Of a stretch of 64,000 bases of DNA, positions 35,401 to 46,096 are shown piece by piece. The first letter of the stretch is position 1; the number at the start of each line of letters is the position of its first letter. The stretch comes from Pycnopodia helianthoides (Eukaryota; Echinodermata; Asteroidea; Forcipulatida; Asteriidae): positions 17,672,416 to 17,736,415 of the forward strand of contig CM063249.1 in assembly GCA_032158295.1 (NCBI GenBank), given 5' to 3'. Below the pieces are notes generated by a model that saw nothing but the letters and a program-made list of their open reading frames with translations, did not search any database and was not told where the DNA came from. The position numbers were made by a program, and so were the translations under genes.

Positions 35401-38400
35401 AAACGCCCTTGGGCGCACGTTGCACGGGCAAATGTCTGCCACACTTGCAATTTCAGGAGTCAATGGAAAGCATCTACGGTACATGCTGCGTCACCTAAAA
35501 TGCGTTCTACACTGTTAGGCACACGGGGACATTGACTCTCAAATCGGCACAGCTAAGAGTAGTGTAGGATTTGAAAACTTTGCATGGTGGGAATACAATC
35601 AAGTGAGTTTTGCGGAGACACCGTTTGCATGAATCTCTCTTTATGAGTTGTGGTGATTCTCACAACCACCTTAACTGCCCGCGGATATTCGAGGTATCCG
35701 CCCAGGCTTAGCATAAAGCCAGGTAATCAGTTTAATTACAATAATCAATGGACTGATAATTCCATAGGTATGAAATAATAATAATAACGAGCATTTATAA
35801 TGCACTGGTGTCCATCTTAAGATGCTTATGGTGTTTATGGACACATCAACTGAGGGGACTGCTTATGAAACAACCATATTATTGTGTTTGACTTTGTCAG
35901 AGCACAGAGAGCCAAAAGGTTGATTATTAAACCCAACTGGGTCCAATTTCATGGCTCTGCTTAGCACGGAGTTCTGCGCTTACCGAGCCCTGTAAAGCTT
36001 TTATGGGATGTAAGCGCAGAACTCCCAAGGTAAGCAGAGCCATGAAATTGAGCCCTGTTTTAGGTGCGATGCTCAGCCTGTATCACAAAGAACTCGTCAA
36101 AGGTTCTTTCCTTTGTTTGGCCAAACTTTGACTCATTTTCATCGCTGCACAGCTAGACCAGCCATTCTTTTCGCGGGGACGGACACATGCCAATCTTTGT
36201 CAGCACTGACATTTGTTGGGTGTCGTGTCTACACAACCCGACCATTTTTGCACTTGACTGACTTTCAGAGGCTACTTTTCAGGGCTCGAATTTGGAGGAA
36301 AAATCCACAAGACCTCGGGGCCTTGTAGCTCAAAATGTTCACTGGACCAACATTTTGTTTACAAGACCAAACTTCAAATGAGGTGGGGGGGGGGGAAAGC
36401 CCCGAAAAACAAACCTTCACAGTCTTACATTTAAACTGTTTTAACTTGAACAAGGACTGAAAGAAGATTGATCTCATTTGTATTATGAGTAAATATTCTT
36501 CCATAACTTGAACAAGCACTGAAAGAAGATTGATCTCATTTGTATTATGAGTAAATATTCTTCCATACTCAACAGAACTGAAAGAGATTTATCAGACTAA
36601 AAGTCAACATTTGAACAAAGTTACAAGACTGCCGGACTTGTCCAGTTGTAGGTTTACTGGCCCGATACTATAATCACTGGCCTCGGGCCTGTGGTCCAGT
36701 GTTAATTTCAAGCCCTGCTTTTCTTTAAAGGTATTGTACACTTTTGGTAACAGCTCAAAATCAGTGTCCACATTTTGTGTGATTAAACATATGCATGAAC
36801 AAATAAACCTGTGAAAGTTTGAGCTCAATTGGTCATCGAGGTCACAAGAAAATAGTGAAAAGAGATCTTATGTGTTTTCTGTTTTTTCAAATTATCACGC
36901 GCGATAATTACTATTGTTTTACTCGTTTCTCAGAAACGATAGCATTTTAGGCAGAAATATTTTAAGGAACCCTTTCTACCATTACTTACTTTAAATCATG
37001 TAAGTTATGTGAGAATCTGTGAACATTGTGTTTTTCGATCTTACCAATAGTGTACAGGGCCTTTAAAAGAAAACATGAACATTTTTAATATCAAAAATGT
37101 TGTCTTTTTCAATCCGTTTGCATTTTTTTGTTTTACTTTTATTTTTTTTATATACAGATATAGCAGTAGAGAGGGAGGTAGAAGGCGATGTGTTTGTTAG
37201 TGACATGGGAGAAGGAATGTTCTTCAGACCAGGCACATTTGATGGAGTCATCAGGTACGAGACTTGCCTCAAAATAAATCCCAAAACAAATTTGTTAGCA
37301 GTGTACAGCCTGATTTTTTTCCTGGAAAACTTTGAAAGCTGGTCAAAATTGGAAAGAATTCCAAAAAACAGGGCAGGTTAAGTGAATCCAGGCATAATTT
37401 TAACATAAATCTGTCCTCGGAAAAATCAGTCAGATTGTTATTAAATAGCCTGAAAAAGTCTATGAAAGTACGCATCGTTGTAAGGGCGAAAACTAAATAC
37501 TATTCTTTATCCCGATGCAAAATTAACACCTTACAAATGCTGTGGGCATTCTTCAAAACAGCTCTCGAACGATCACTTTTGTAAAAGAATGGACTTGTAA
37601 GTAGTAGACTTGTCATTATTTCTTTCAGTATTTCAGCCCTGCAGTGGTTGTGTAATGCAGACAAGAAAACACATCATCCCCCCAAGAGGTTGTTCAAGTT
37701 CTTCTGTACGCTGTACAGTGCATTGGTAAGAGAGTCAGTCTTTCACTTTCGATATGTGCACAGCCACAATGAACAACACATAAGTATTGAGTAACTCTTT
37801 GCAGATCTTGTATTCGACGAACTCAAGTACTTTCTACCCTTCATTCACACAGTGCTGGTTAACTAATTCAACAACAACATTGAAATAACTATTTTTCTTT
37901 ATCCTCCTGGTGTGTCGCGGCCGAGTGGTCGAGTTCACCGGACCCAAGCTCTGATGTTGTCAGCAGCACAGTGTGGATTCGTATCCCGGTCATGACACTT
38001 GTGCCCTTGAGCAAGGCACTTAACCATAATTGCTTCGTAAAAAGTTGGGAAGGTAGTGCATTCTGCTCTACCAGCCAGGCTCCTAGTGGATGATACCCAT
38101 GCCTACATCTTTACGGACTGTGAAGGGGGTAACCCTGTTTTAGCCCCAGGAGTAGGTGGCAACATGCCCCTGGTGACAGTTGATTTGGGTCAACAGCCCA
38201 AATCGGTTAAGTATAGCCATCACCTTGAAGTGGCCGTTCGGCCTTTTGAGTTAGGCGATATCTCATAAAAATTATTTAAAAATCTATACATAAAAACTGT
38301 TACATCACTGGTTTTCAAACGTGGACACAAACAAAGTGTGTACCCATGATTGTGGCTGTGCACATATACGAGACCAGGGTTCTACCCACAGTGGTTAGTG

Positions 38401-41400
38401 CCGGTTGGTACTCAGGATTCCCCCAACCACCACTGGCAGAATGTTCTCTGTTATCCGACCACCACCCCTCTTTCCCAAGTTTGTTAAATAAACTTGCAAC
38501 TTCCTGTCAAAAGTTTTCAACGAATGTAAAAGTGTGTATTTACCAGTTTAAAAAAATGGTGTCCAAAGCCATAAATTCATCAGCGCCCCCATGTCAAGTC
38601 TGCACCTTGCATTTGGATGAAACTCCCTCGTCTCACTCCGTCAAAGAAACATCTTTGGACATCTTCAGGAGGGGAATGAAATCTCATTTATGCTGGTTAT
38701 TTCAATTTAACACTTTGACTTTGACTTTCATTGACTTTCATTTTTCACACACCTTGTTTTGTGTCTGCGCGATGTTCAGGTTTCCAGATATTTACGGCAT
38801 ATAAGTCTATAATAATAATAATAATGTTCGGTTTTTATATAGCGCTTTACACACCGGAAGGGCGTCTCAAAGTGCTTCACACTTATTATCCCTGGTCACT
38901 GGGCCATTAGTTTCATTCCTTAAACCATCTCAGCTCCCTGGGGAGTATACAGCCTGTGCAACAAATAATGCGCTACTAAGCTAAATCAATCACAAGAACC
39001 ATCTCTGCCCTCACAGGTACCCATTTTACCCCTGGGTGGAGAGAAGCATTTATAATTAAGTGTCTTGCTCAGGGACACAAGTGTCACGACCGGGACTCGA
39101 ACCCACACTCTGCTGAACACAAACACCAGAGCTTGAGTTCGGTGTTCTTAACCGCTCGGCCACAACACCCCAAAAAATATTATTACTTCTGTTATTGTTA
39201 TAAGTTTTAAAAGGCCTTGATCAGAAAAATGCACACACATAGTCAAGAAAACTCAATCTGAACAGGCGCTCTCATAGTGTCATCGCTGCTTCACTCAATA
39301 ATTACAGACACTTCAAAAATTCAGCGCGATCATTGTTTTAATTTACAGAGGCGAGGCAGTCGAGCAGTGTTTCAGTTCTACCCGGAGAACTCCCTGCAGT
39401 TGGAGTTGATCACCTCACAGGCAATGAAGGCTGGATTCACAGGGGGAGTGGTGGTTGACTACCCGAACAGCACAAGAGCCAAGAAGTAAGAAAGTCTGCA
39501 CATTATTATATATACTTCTGGTAAAAAGTTGGGAAGGTAGTGTATTCTGCTCTACCAGCCAGGCACCTAGTGGATGATACCCATGCCTACATCCTTACAG
39601 ACTGTGAAAGGGTGTAACCCTGTTTCAGCCCCAGGAGTAGGTGGCAACGCGCCCCTGGTGACAGTTGATTTGGGTCGACAGCCCAAATCAGTTAAAGGAA
39701 CATTACAGAATTGGTTTTTCTAACAAAACAGTTTCTGGCAGTGTAAGCACTTTATGTAATCCACCATATACATAAACTGACAAACCTGTAAAAGTTTGAG
39801 ATCAATCGGCCATCTGGTTTACGAGAAAATAGTGAAAAACCGATTACACATTTGCATGAAATCATATAGATTCAACAAATGAATAAAACACTCACTGAGC
39901 GATAAACTCCATCGGAAAATTAGTTTATTCATTTCTCATCAAATATGGCATTTCAGACAGAAATATTTCAAGGGATGTTTTCTACTATCATCATCATTAG
40001 ACCGTGTGAGTTTTATGTAAATCTGTGATCAAAAAGTATATTTTACAAGTTTTTTTTTTACCAATTCTGTAATGTTCCTTTAAGTGTAGCCCTCACCTTG
40101 AAGTGGCCATCCGGCCTTGTGATGTTAGGCGATATCTCATAAAATAGAATAAACGAAACCAAGGATGCCTCGTAAGTGAACTTAATCACTGCAGCTTACA
40201 AGCTTGAGGAAACCTGTAGACAAGGGTGCTTGCTATGTGAACCAGAAACACCAGGTTTAACCCCTACCCTTCAAAAATAAGTGTTCTGGGTTCTTTTTAG
40301 TAGTTTTCATGCAAGAAGTCAAGGTATTTGTCGGAAGAACCATTGTAAGAAAAATTTTCTAGTGCATGTCTTAAATAAACTACCACAAGTTGGCCAGTGG
40401 TAAGCCTTTGGTGAATAGAGTCTTACTTGAGTGTCGTTTACTACAATTAGCAATGTTGTGATGCTGGAGTTCAGGGAGTGCCTAGCTGATAGCCCTAATC
40501 TTGTGGGGTCTTTTTTTTCCATTAGTTTACATATATATTTTGTTGTTGTCAGGATGTTTCTCTGTCTTTTTGCCGGGATGTCCAATCCGCAGATTCCCAA
40601 GGTAAGATTCAAGCAAAGATGCCATTTTTTAACTCTCGTATCTTTTTGCTGGATTTGTTCTCTCTATCCATCTCTATCCGTGTCAATCCGGTACAAGCCG
40701 ATTTTCTGAAGTTGATGTAGTTTTTCATCGGGGGGAAAAGTGTACTGCCTACAAGGCAAGGCATGGACTTATTAACCCTCCTACTGTCAGTGACTCTTGG
40801 CAACATTTTCCAGTGAGTTGACCAACCATTTGAAACCATTCGACTGCCAAGGTTGTGTACGGTGGCACAACTGTGCACAGAACTAACTGTGTACTGTGTA
40901 CATGCATTCCCTCATGGTATCATATTTCAGGCTGGCATAGTTGATCTATCATTCAAAACCACTTGAATGATATTGAATGGTCAGACAGCAAGAGGGTTAA
41001 AGGCATGTTTTGAATGTGAAATGTATTTACATTAGACGAGGGGGTTATAAATCTTCGGTTTAAAGAGTACGCCCCCCCCCTTACTGTCTGCAAGTTTAAA
41101 GTTAACTGACTCGCTTGAGTTTTGACAATGACGTATCTTTTACATGTTTGACCGTACAATTACACTCCTTGAATCACATGCGGATCATAGACATCCAGCA
41201 CGTGAAATCCCTTGGCATGCCAGCGAAAGAGCCTTCAGCGTACAGAACCATTGATGATCAGCCAAAACGAGGGATTAAACGTGGGTATCCATTTTTATTT
41301 ACCACAAAGGGTCTTGGTACAGGAGGCGCCAATAGCCGAGTCCCCACCGAGGTGAACTACACCGACAGCAGACAGAGATTCCGACAGCTGAAAGGAAAAC

Positions 41401-42496
41401 CACTCAAGAAGAGCAGGGAATGGATCAAAGACAAGAAAGAGAGGCGGAGACGGCAAGGAAAAGGGTGAGCATCTCCACGTTTCATTTGCCATCAACTTGG
41501 AGCAAGTTCGGTTGGGCGACTAGAGTGACTAGACTTACCAGAAACCATAGAGCACAGGGAGATTGACTAGATCGACCATGCACTGGAGCATGGTCGATCT
41601 GGTCAATTCGAGAGCTACGTCACACACTGTCACACTGTTTCTGGTTAGTCTAGTCACTGTAGTCACCCACCCCGAACTTGCCCTTGTCTGCCTCTCCTCT
41701 TCCGTACTCCTCTTGTTCCCTCATCCAGCTCTGTTTTCCTCAAACATGGCTGACAATTCACAAGGAGAAGATTAGAGGGAGAAGGGGAGGGGAAATTGTT
41801 GCTCTCCTTGACCTACACACTCCCCCTCGTCTTTCTTCTTTCCTTTTACCTGCAACAATCTCTTTCTCACCCCTCTTCCCTCCCGGACCCAGTTTCATAG
41901 AGCTGCTTAAGCACAAACAGTAACTGAGCAGAAAACAATCTAGCTCACCCAGAATAAGGTTACCAGCCAAAATACCTTCCCACATATATACCATCTGTGA
42001 CTGGTACCCTGTCCTTTTTGCGGTTAGCATAAAATTGTCCAGCACTATTTGCTGCTTACACGGCTCTCTGAAGCGCGAAGAAAGTAACTGAGCACAAAAC
42101 AACCGTGCCTGAAGCCTTTTCTCAGATTCAAATATTTCAGAGAGAAATTACCTCTTTCTCAAAAAACCACATTACTTCAGAGGGAGTCACTTCTCAGAAA
42201 GTGTTATACTATCAGCAGCTCTCAGGTGCTCCTTACCAAGTCAGTTTTTTTATGATAATGTATTTCTTGGGTAATTACCAAAAGTATCCATTGCCTTTAA
42301 GAAGCTTTATGAGGTTGGTCCCTGCATGGAAAGGACACACACAAACATTTGAGACATTGCGTTCGTACCAGCTTGAACTCCTCTGGCTTGTTGCAAAACG
42401 TCTAATTTTGTTGTTCTTTTTTTGTCCGGTTTATTTTTCAGGGAAGTGAGACCAGACTCCAAATACACTGGTAGAAGAAGACAAGGAAAATTCTGA
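32421..42496 (+). CDS. BUD23: BUD23 (WBSCR22) 18S rRNA N7-guanine methyltransferase, complete, ten exons
   Basis: Coding exons: 32421-32465, 32809-32846, 34189-34284, 34845-34927, 37158-37254, 37629-37725, 39349-39485, 40553-40601, 41310-41464 and 42442-42496 (TGA). All phases join, giving 283 residues (human about 281). BUD23 with TRMT112 methylates a guanine of 18S rRNA and helps mature the 40S subunit in the nucleus. Signatures in order: start [18 protein letters not shown]-binding motif [85 protein letters not shown]; basic tail with [19 protein letters not shown] and [16 protein letters not shown], the nuclear-localisation type end of the family. The ATG at 32421 has A at -3 and G at +4 and matches the family start. 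The weakest junction is the acceptor before 41310 (CACAAAG/GGT), supported by phase and by the GL that aligns with human. Introns are full of MITEs and SINEs. Confidence 0.96.
33797..34152 (-). mobile_element. tRNA-derived SINE, family A
   Basis: Reverse-strand copy, B box at about 34066-34082. It ends about 37 bp before BUD23 exon 3. Confidence 0.85.
34361..34548 (-). mobile_element. TTAA MITE, family P2, degenerate
   Basis: 188 bp between TTAA sites; shares CAACATTTGAAACCATTCG-type and GCACAGAACTAACTGTGTAC blocks with full copies but has several deletions, so it is an older copy. BUD23 intron 3. Confidence 0.8.
34967..35346 (-). mobile_element. TTAA MITE, family P1, full length, inverted
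   Basis: 380 bp, reverse orientation to the copy at 28225, both ends intact and flanked by TTAA. It begins 39 bp after the BUD23 exon ending at 34927, so it sits inside the intron near the donor. Confidence 0.9.
35938..36055. mobile_element. Short foldback with TTTCATGGCTCTGCTTA arms
   Basis: 118 bp hairpin-like repeat; a related copy lies at about 42560-42658 and one arm at about 19365. BUD23 intron 4. Confidence 0.7.
36729..37062. mobile_element. TTAA MITE, family P5
   Basis: 334 bp with ends AGGTATTGTACACTTTTGGT and ACCAATAGTGTACAGGGCCT, TTAA on both sides. It ends about 95 bp before BUD23 exon 5. Confidence 0.75.
37909..38272 (+). mobile_element. SINE with family A head and a different body
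   Basis: The tRNA-like head and first 125 bp match family A; from 38036 (AAAAAGTTGGGAAGGTAG) the body is unrelated and matches 39517-39695 plus 40080-40142. It is either a chimeric SINE or one repeat inserted next to another. BUD23 intron 6. Confidence 0.75.
38808..39171 (-). mobile_element. SINE with family A head and a third tail
   Basis: Reverse-strand family A head (39062-39171, B box CGAGTCCCGG on the minus strand) joined to a tail containing TTTATATAGCGCTTTACACA and an (AAT)n end, unlike the other copies. Confidence 0.8.
39517..40142 (+). repeat. Repeat unit split by a P1 MITE
   Basis: Left part 39517-39695 and right part 40080-40142 match 38036-38272 continuously. The 384 bases between are the P1 insertion. 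Confidence 0.88.
39696..40079 (-). mobile_element. TTAA MITE, family P1, inserted in another repeat
   Basis: 384 bp, flanked by TTAA (39692-39695, 40080-40083). It splits a repeat unit (39517-39695 and 40080-40142) whose uninterrupted paralog is at 38036-38272 with a single TTAA at the matching point. Confidence 0.93.
40776..40996 (-). mobile_element. TTAA MITE, family P2, full length
   Basis: 221 bp, TTAA at 40772-40775 and 40997-41000, reverse orientation to the 17438 copy and nearly identical to the copy at 50808. BUD23 intron 8. Confidence 0.9.
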
Positions 42497-42748
42497 GCAA
42501 CACGGTGTACACTACAAGGATTTTGATCTTAAAGAGAAATTACTTCTGAGCCCACTTTCTTGGCCCTGCTTACCACATCATTTTGTGCTTAAGGTGCCCT
42601 GTAACAGCATGTGTAAGCGCAAAATTCCGCAGTAAGCAGAGCCATGAAATGAGGCCCTGTAAATCGCAATAATGAGCTGTAAATGTTTGTATGATTGGAA
42701 GCTTTGCATGGAGAACTGAACTAGGGTTGAACAATGAAAAATTGACTA

Positions 42749-42915
42749 GAACAGGATTTGAACCAATGACCTCCAAAATATAGTGCCGGCACTCTCCCTA
42801 CTGAGCTGTCTAGCCCTATGTTTGTCAATATCTTTGTTCGGGGGTGCCAGTCAGAAGCCATAAAACCGTTAGCTGCCTCGTAGCCAGGGATCACACCCAA
42901 GTTTACGATACAACC
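42749..42915 (-). repeat. tRNA-like repeat D, copy 1
   Basis: On the minus strand GGGCTAGACAGCTCAGTAGG and GGTTCAAATCCTGTTC look like A and B boxes of a tRNA. The block, with about 90 bp upstream of the tRNA-like part, recurs at 43597-43763. Repetition and missing pairing argue for a SINE remnant, not a tRNA gene. Confidence 0.6.
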
Positions 42916-42986
42916 TGGGAAGCGGCAACCAGGTGATCACCTTAAGGGGGGATGCAACTTTTTTTTTAAATTCGCATCCCCCTTAA

Positions 42987-43302
42987 CCCTTCCAGTACCG
43001 CCAACGTTCTGAAACGTCAAACTGAGTATCCATCCACAGGCCGCCAACGTTCCCATACGTTCTACTAGTCGACCCCAAAAAATATATAAATGCCCTCTGG
43101 ATAAAGAACGGCCAAAACACGACTGGCACGGAACCCTTCGAGCGCCGCCAACGTTCTGAAACGTCAAACTGAATCTCCATTCACAGGCCGCCAACATTCA
43201 TTTACGTTCTATTACTCGAAATAATTTATTTATTTATTTTTTTTTTTTTAAATGGCCGGCCGTGGATTGAGAATTTTTAAAACAAGGCTGGCACTCTAAG
43301 GG
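42987..43302. mobile_element. TTAA element, family P3 (CCCTT ends)
   Basis: 316 bp between TTAA at 42983-42986 and 43303-43306. Ends CCCTTCCAGTACCGCC and GGCTGGCACTCTAAGGG are imperfect inverted repeats. Inside, a block with CGCCAACGTTCTGAAACGTC occurs twice (about 42999 and 43145), and AACGT or ACGTT recurs many times. No coding capacity seen. Confidence 0.7.
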
Positions 43303-43596
43303 TTAAGTCAAATTTTTTTTTTCAACCTAAAATTAGTTAAAATTTACCTAGTCAGCCTACAGTTTCCCTTGTGGTTTATTAAAAATAAGAACTGAGTAGG
43401 ATTGTGGGCAATGACCATCATGTGAATGTGATTAAAATCTCTCCTCTGAGAACGTTTGGCTCTTAGAAGAGCCGGGGTTGACATTTTTATGTTGGAACCT
43501 CATGTGAATCAGGCCTGGAATTACACAGAGGCTGGTGCCTCTATTGCCTTTGGTGCCCCTTCAAAAAGTTTTCCCATAGACTTTAAAGGACGCCTA

Positions 43597-43763
43597 TTGA
43601 GAACGATTTGAAACCAATGACCTCCAAAATATAGTGCCAAGCGCTCTACCTACTGAGCTGTCTAGCCCTAAGTTTGTCAATATCTTTGTTCGGGGTGCCA
43701 GTCAGAAGCCATAAAATCGTTAGCTGCCTCGTAGCCAGTGATCACACCCAAGTTTATGATACA
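43597..43763 (-). repeat. tRNA-like repeat D, copy 2, inside another repeat
   Basis: Matches 42749-42915. It lies within a segment bounded by CAGGCCTGGAATT (43513) and AATTCCAGGCCTGG (ends about 43811), and so appears inserted in that inverted-repeat element. Similar AATTCCAGGCCT-type ends occur near 51660 and 60190-60363. Confidence 0.6.
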
Positions 43764-44258
43764 GGTTACAAGGTTACGCCTTGCCCTCCAGTAGATGAAA
43801 TTCCAGGCCTGGCGAATGTATGGAAATTTTTTTTTTGAGCAACTGTTTTTTAAAGGCAGTGGATAGTTTTGGGTAATTAATCAAGAAATACATTACCATG
43901 AAAACTTACTTGGAAAGGAGCTGCTGATACTATAAAACATTGTGAGAAACGACTCACTCTGAAGTAATGTAGTTTTTGAGAAAGAGGTAATTTCTCACTA
44001 AAATCTTTGAGTATGAGAAAGGCTTCAGCTGTTTTTACCCTCCAGAGTTTTGATGCATTTCAAAGATTAGTTATTAAAGATCTTTGTCCAATATTGGATG
44101 GATAAGTTTACTTCAATCCTTTTGTTTTTGGTTGTTGTTGTTGTCGTATTGAGGTTTGTTTTGCTTGTTTTTAATTGAGGGAGTCTTAAACTTTCATCTA
44201 CTGCAATGCTTTAGAAATGTAAACTGACATCCTGTTGATTTTAAATTCTTCAAAGTTA

Positions 44259-44378
44259 AGATGGCCATCGATCTGAAACTTCTACGGGTTTGTCAGTTTA
44301 TGTATATGGTGGATTACATAAAGTGCTTACACTGCAAGCAACTGTTTTTTTAGCAAAAACCAATTCTGTAATGTTCCT
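44259..44378 (+). mobile_element. TTAA MITE, family P1, right-end fragment
   Basis: Only the last 120 bp, from AGATGGCC to ATGTTCCT plus TTAA. Confidence 0.75.
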
Positions 44379-45760
44379 TTAAATGAAGATGATACACTTC
44401 AGTGGTTAAACACTGAGCAAAATACTGAACAATCATCATAATTTTGGTAGGCTAATTATCCTTACTGGTAGCTGCGAAGCTGAATTTCGCATGACACACT
44501 CGATCTACAACACATTCGAGTCCCAGAGTATACATGGGCGCCTTTGGCAGCCAGCCACATCGACCTATAATAATGACCACAGAGTATTCGCTCGGCCCAG
44601 CGGCCTATCCAGGACCGCTGGGATGGGCTAATCAGCTTGCACAGATTCTTGTTCAGGAAGTACGTCATGCGTGCAGTGCTTGCAGTGTGAATGTGATGCA
44701 TGATGGGACTGAGCAATTAACGTTAACGATACGTTTGCCCATCCCAGCGCCTTTGGTTTTAAGGCAAGGCGCTGGGGACGAGCGAACACAGAGCACAGCC
44801 TGAGATCGAAAGTGGTTGATTGGAGAGGGAGGAAAACCGGAGGGCCAAGAGGAAAAAACCCTTGTGGCATAGATGAGAGAACCAACGCACAACTCTGCTC
44901 ACCTGTGGCCGTAGCCGGGTATCGGTCCAGGGCAACAGTGGTGAGAGGCGAGTGCTTTATGCACAAGCCAACCATGCCAAATAATAATATAAAATACCGC
45001 CTGTTAACATCCCTCAAACAAAACAAATTCTGCCAATCTGTTCAAGTCTAGCGTGTCCAGCCGCCAAAATTTGGGTAACATTTTAGGAAGGCAGAAGAAG
45101 GGATGCACCATTTATTTTTTCTATAAAAGAGGGGCACTTCTGGCCAATGAGAAACTGCAGTTCAGTCCCATTCAGCGCTCTTGTTTATAAAAATTATGCA
45201 ATTTTACAATTTTTGTAAAAGATAGTGTGACATGAGTGTAAAAACAATTACATTTTCTGCCGATAAATGGAAAAACAGTTTATAAAATGTAACATTTTAC
45301 TGTGGTCAATTTTAATCTCAAACGTCCAGATTTAAAATGGGGGACGGGGCATCCCCCTCATACATGCCACTGAGTACATGGGTTACCCTTTGCTCCAGTT
45401 TAAACCAGGACGCTGAGGTGTGATATTTTGTTCTCAAAATAAGTGTTTTGTATGCTTACAAAATAACCCTGTTCTCCATTCTACAGTAAAGTGTCCAGAA
45501 CGTTAGTTCCACAAAAGTTCTCACCAAACATTTCGCAGGAATTTGAACAGTAAGGGGTCCATGACGGTTGTCAAAAGAAGAAAAACAGACAAGACAATTG
45601 ATCAATTTATGTTATGGTCCAATACTTTCCCGTCCTTTGCTTAGCCCCTTTGCTGCCATCCAAAGGTGTGCAAAAGATTGGCAGGATTGACAAAATAAGC
45701 GTTCAAAGACTTACACATAACTTTTTGTACTCAATAAGATAATTTTGAAAAATGGGTTAA

Positions 45761-46096
45761 AGGGAGGGTATATCTTTGGAAATTACTCGAAAATAATGAC
45801 CATGCATAAAACTTACTTGGTAAGCTGTTGAGAATGTATACCAACTACCATTTTTTGAAACGAGTATCTTCAAAGGGAAATCTTTCAAAGGAATGTGGTT
45901 TTAGAGAGAGTGATCAAAAACATTTATTTCAATCTGAGAAACATTTCTGCATGAAACGTTTCTCAGATTGTGTATTCCAATTACGGATTATTCTTCCTGC
46001 GTGGACATAACCGCTTCAGATTTTCGGCGATATATAAAAACGGTACAACCTTTTGAAATGAAATTGTCACAGTACAGTCGCAAACGTTCTTTGCCT
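45761..46096. mobile_element. TTAA MITE, family P5-like
   Basis: 336 bp between TTAA sites; left end AGGGAGGGTATATCTTTGG, right end TTTGCCT, internal ACTTACTTGGTAAG.TG.TGA block shared with other P5 copies. Confidence 0.6.

Noticed and set aside
44460..45060. Overlapping frames of 80-130 codons on both strands suggesting a gene
   Set aside because: No family resemblance and no consistent splice sites. It may be unique spacer or an unlisted repeat.
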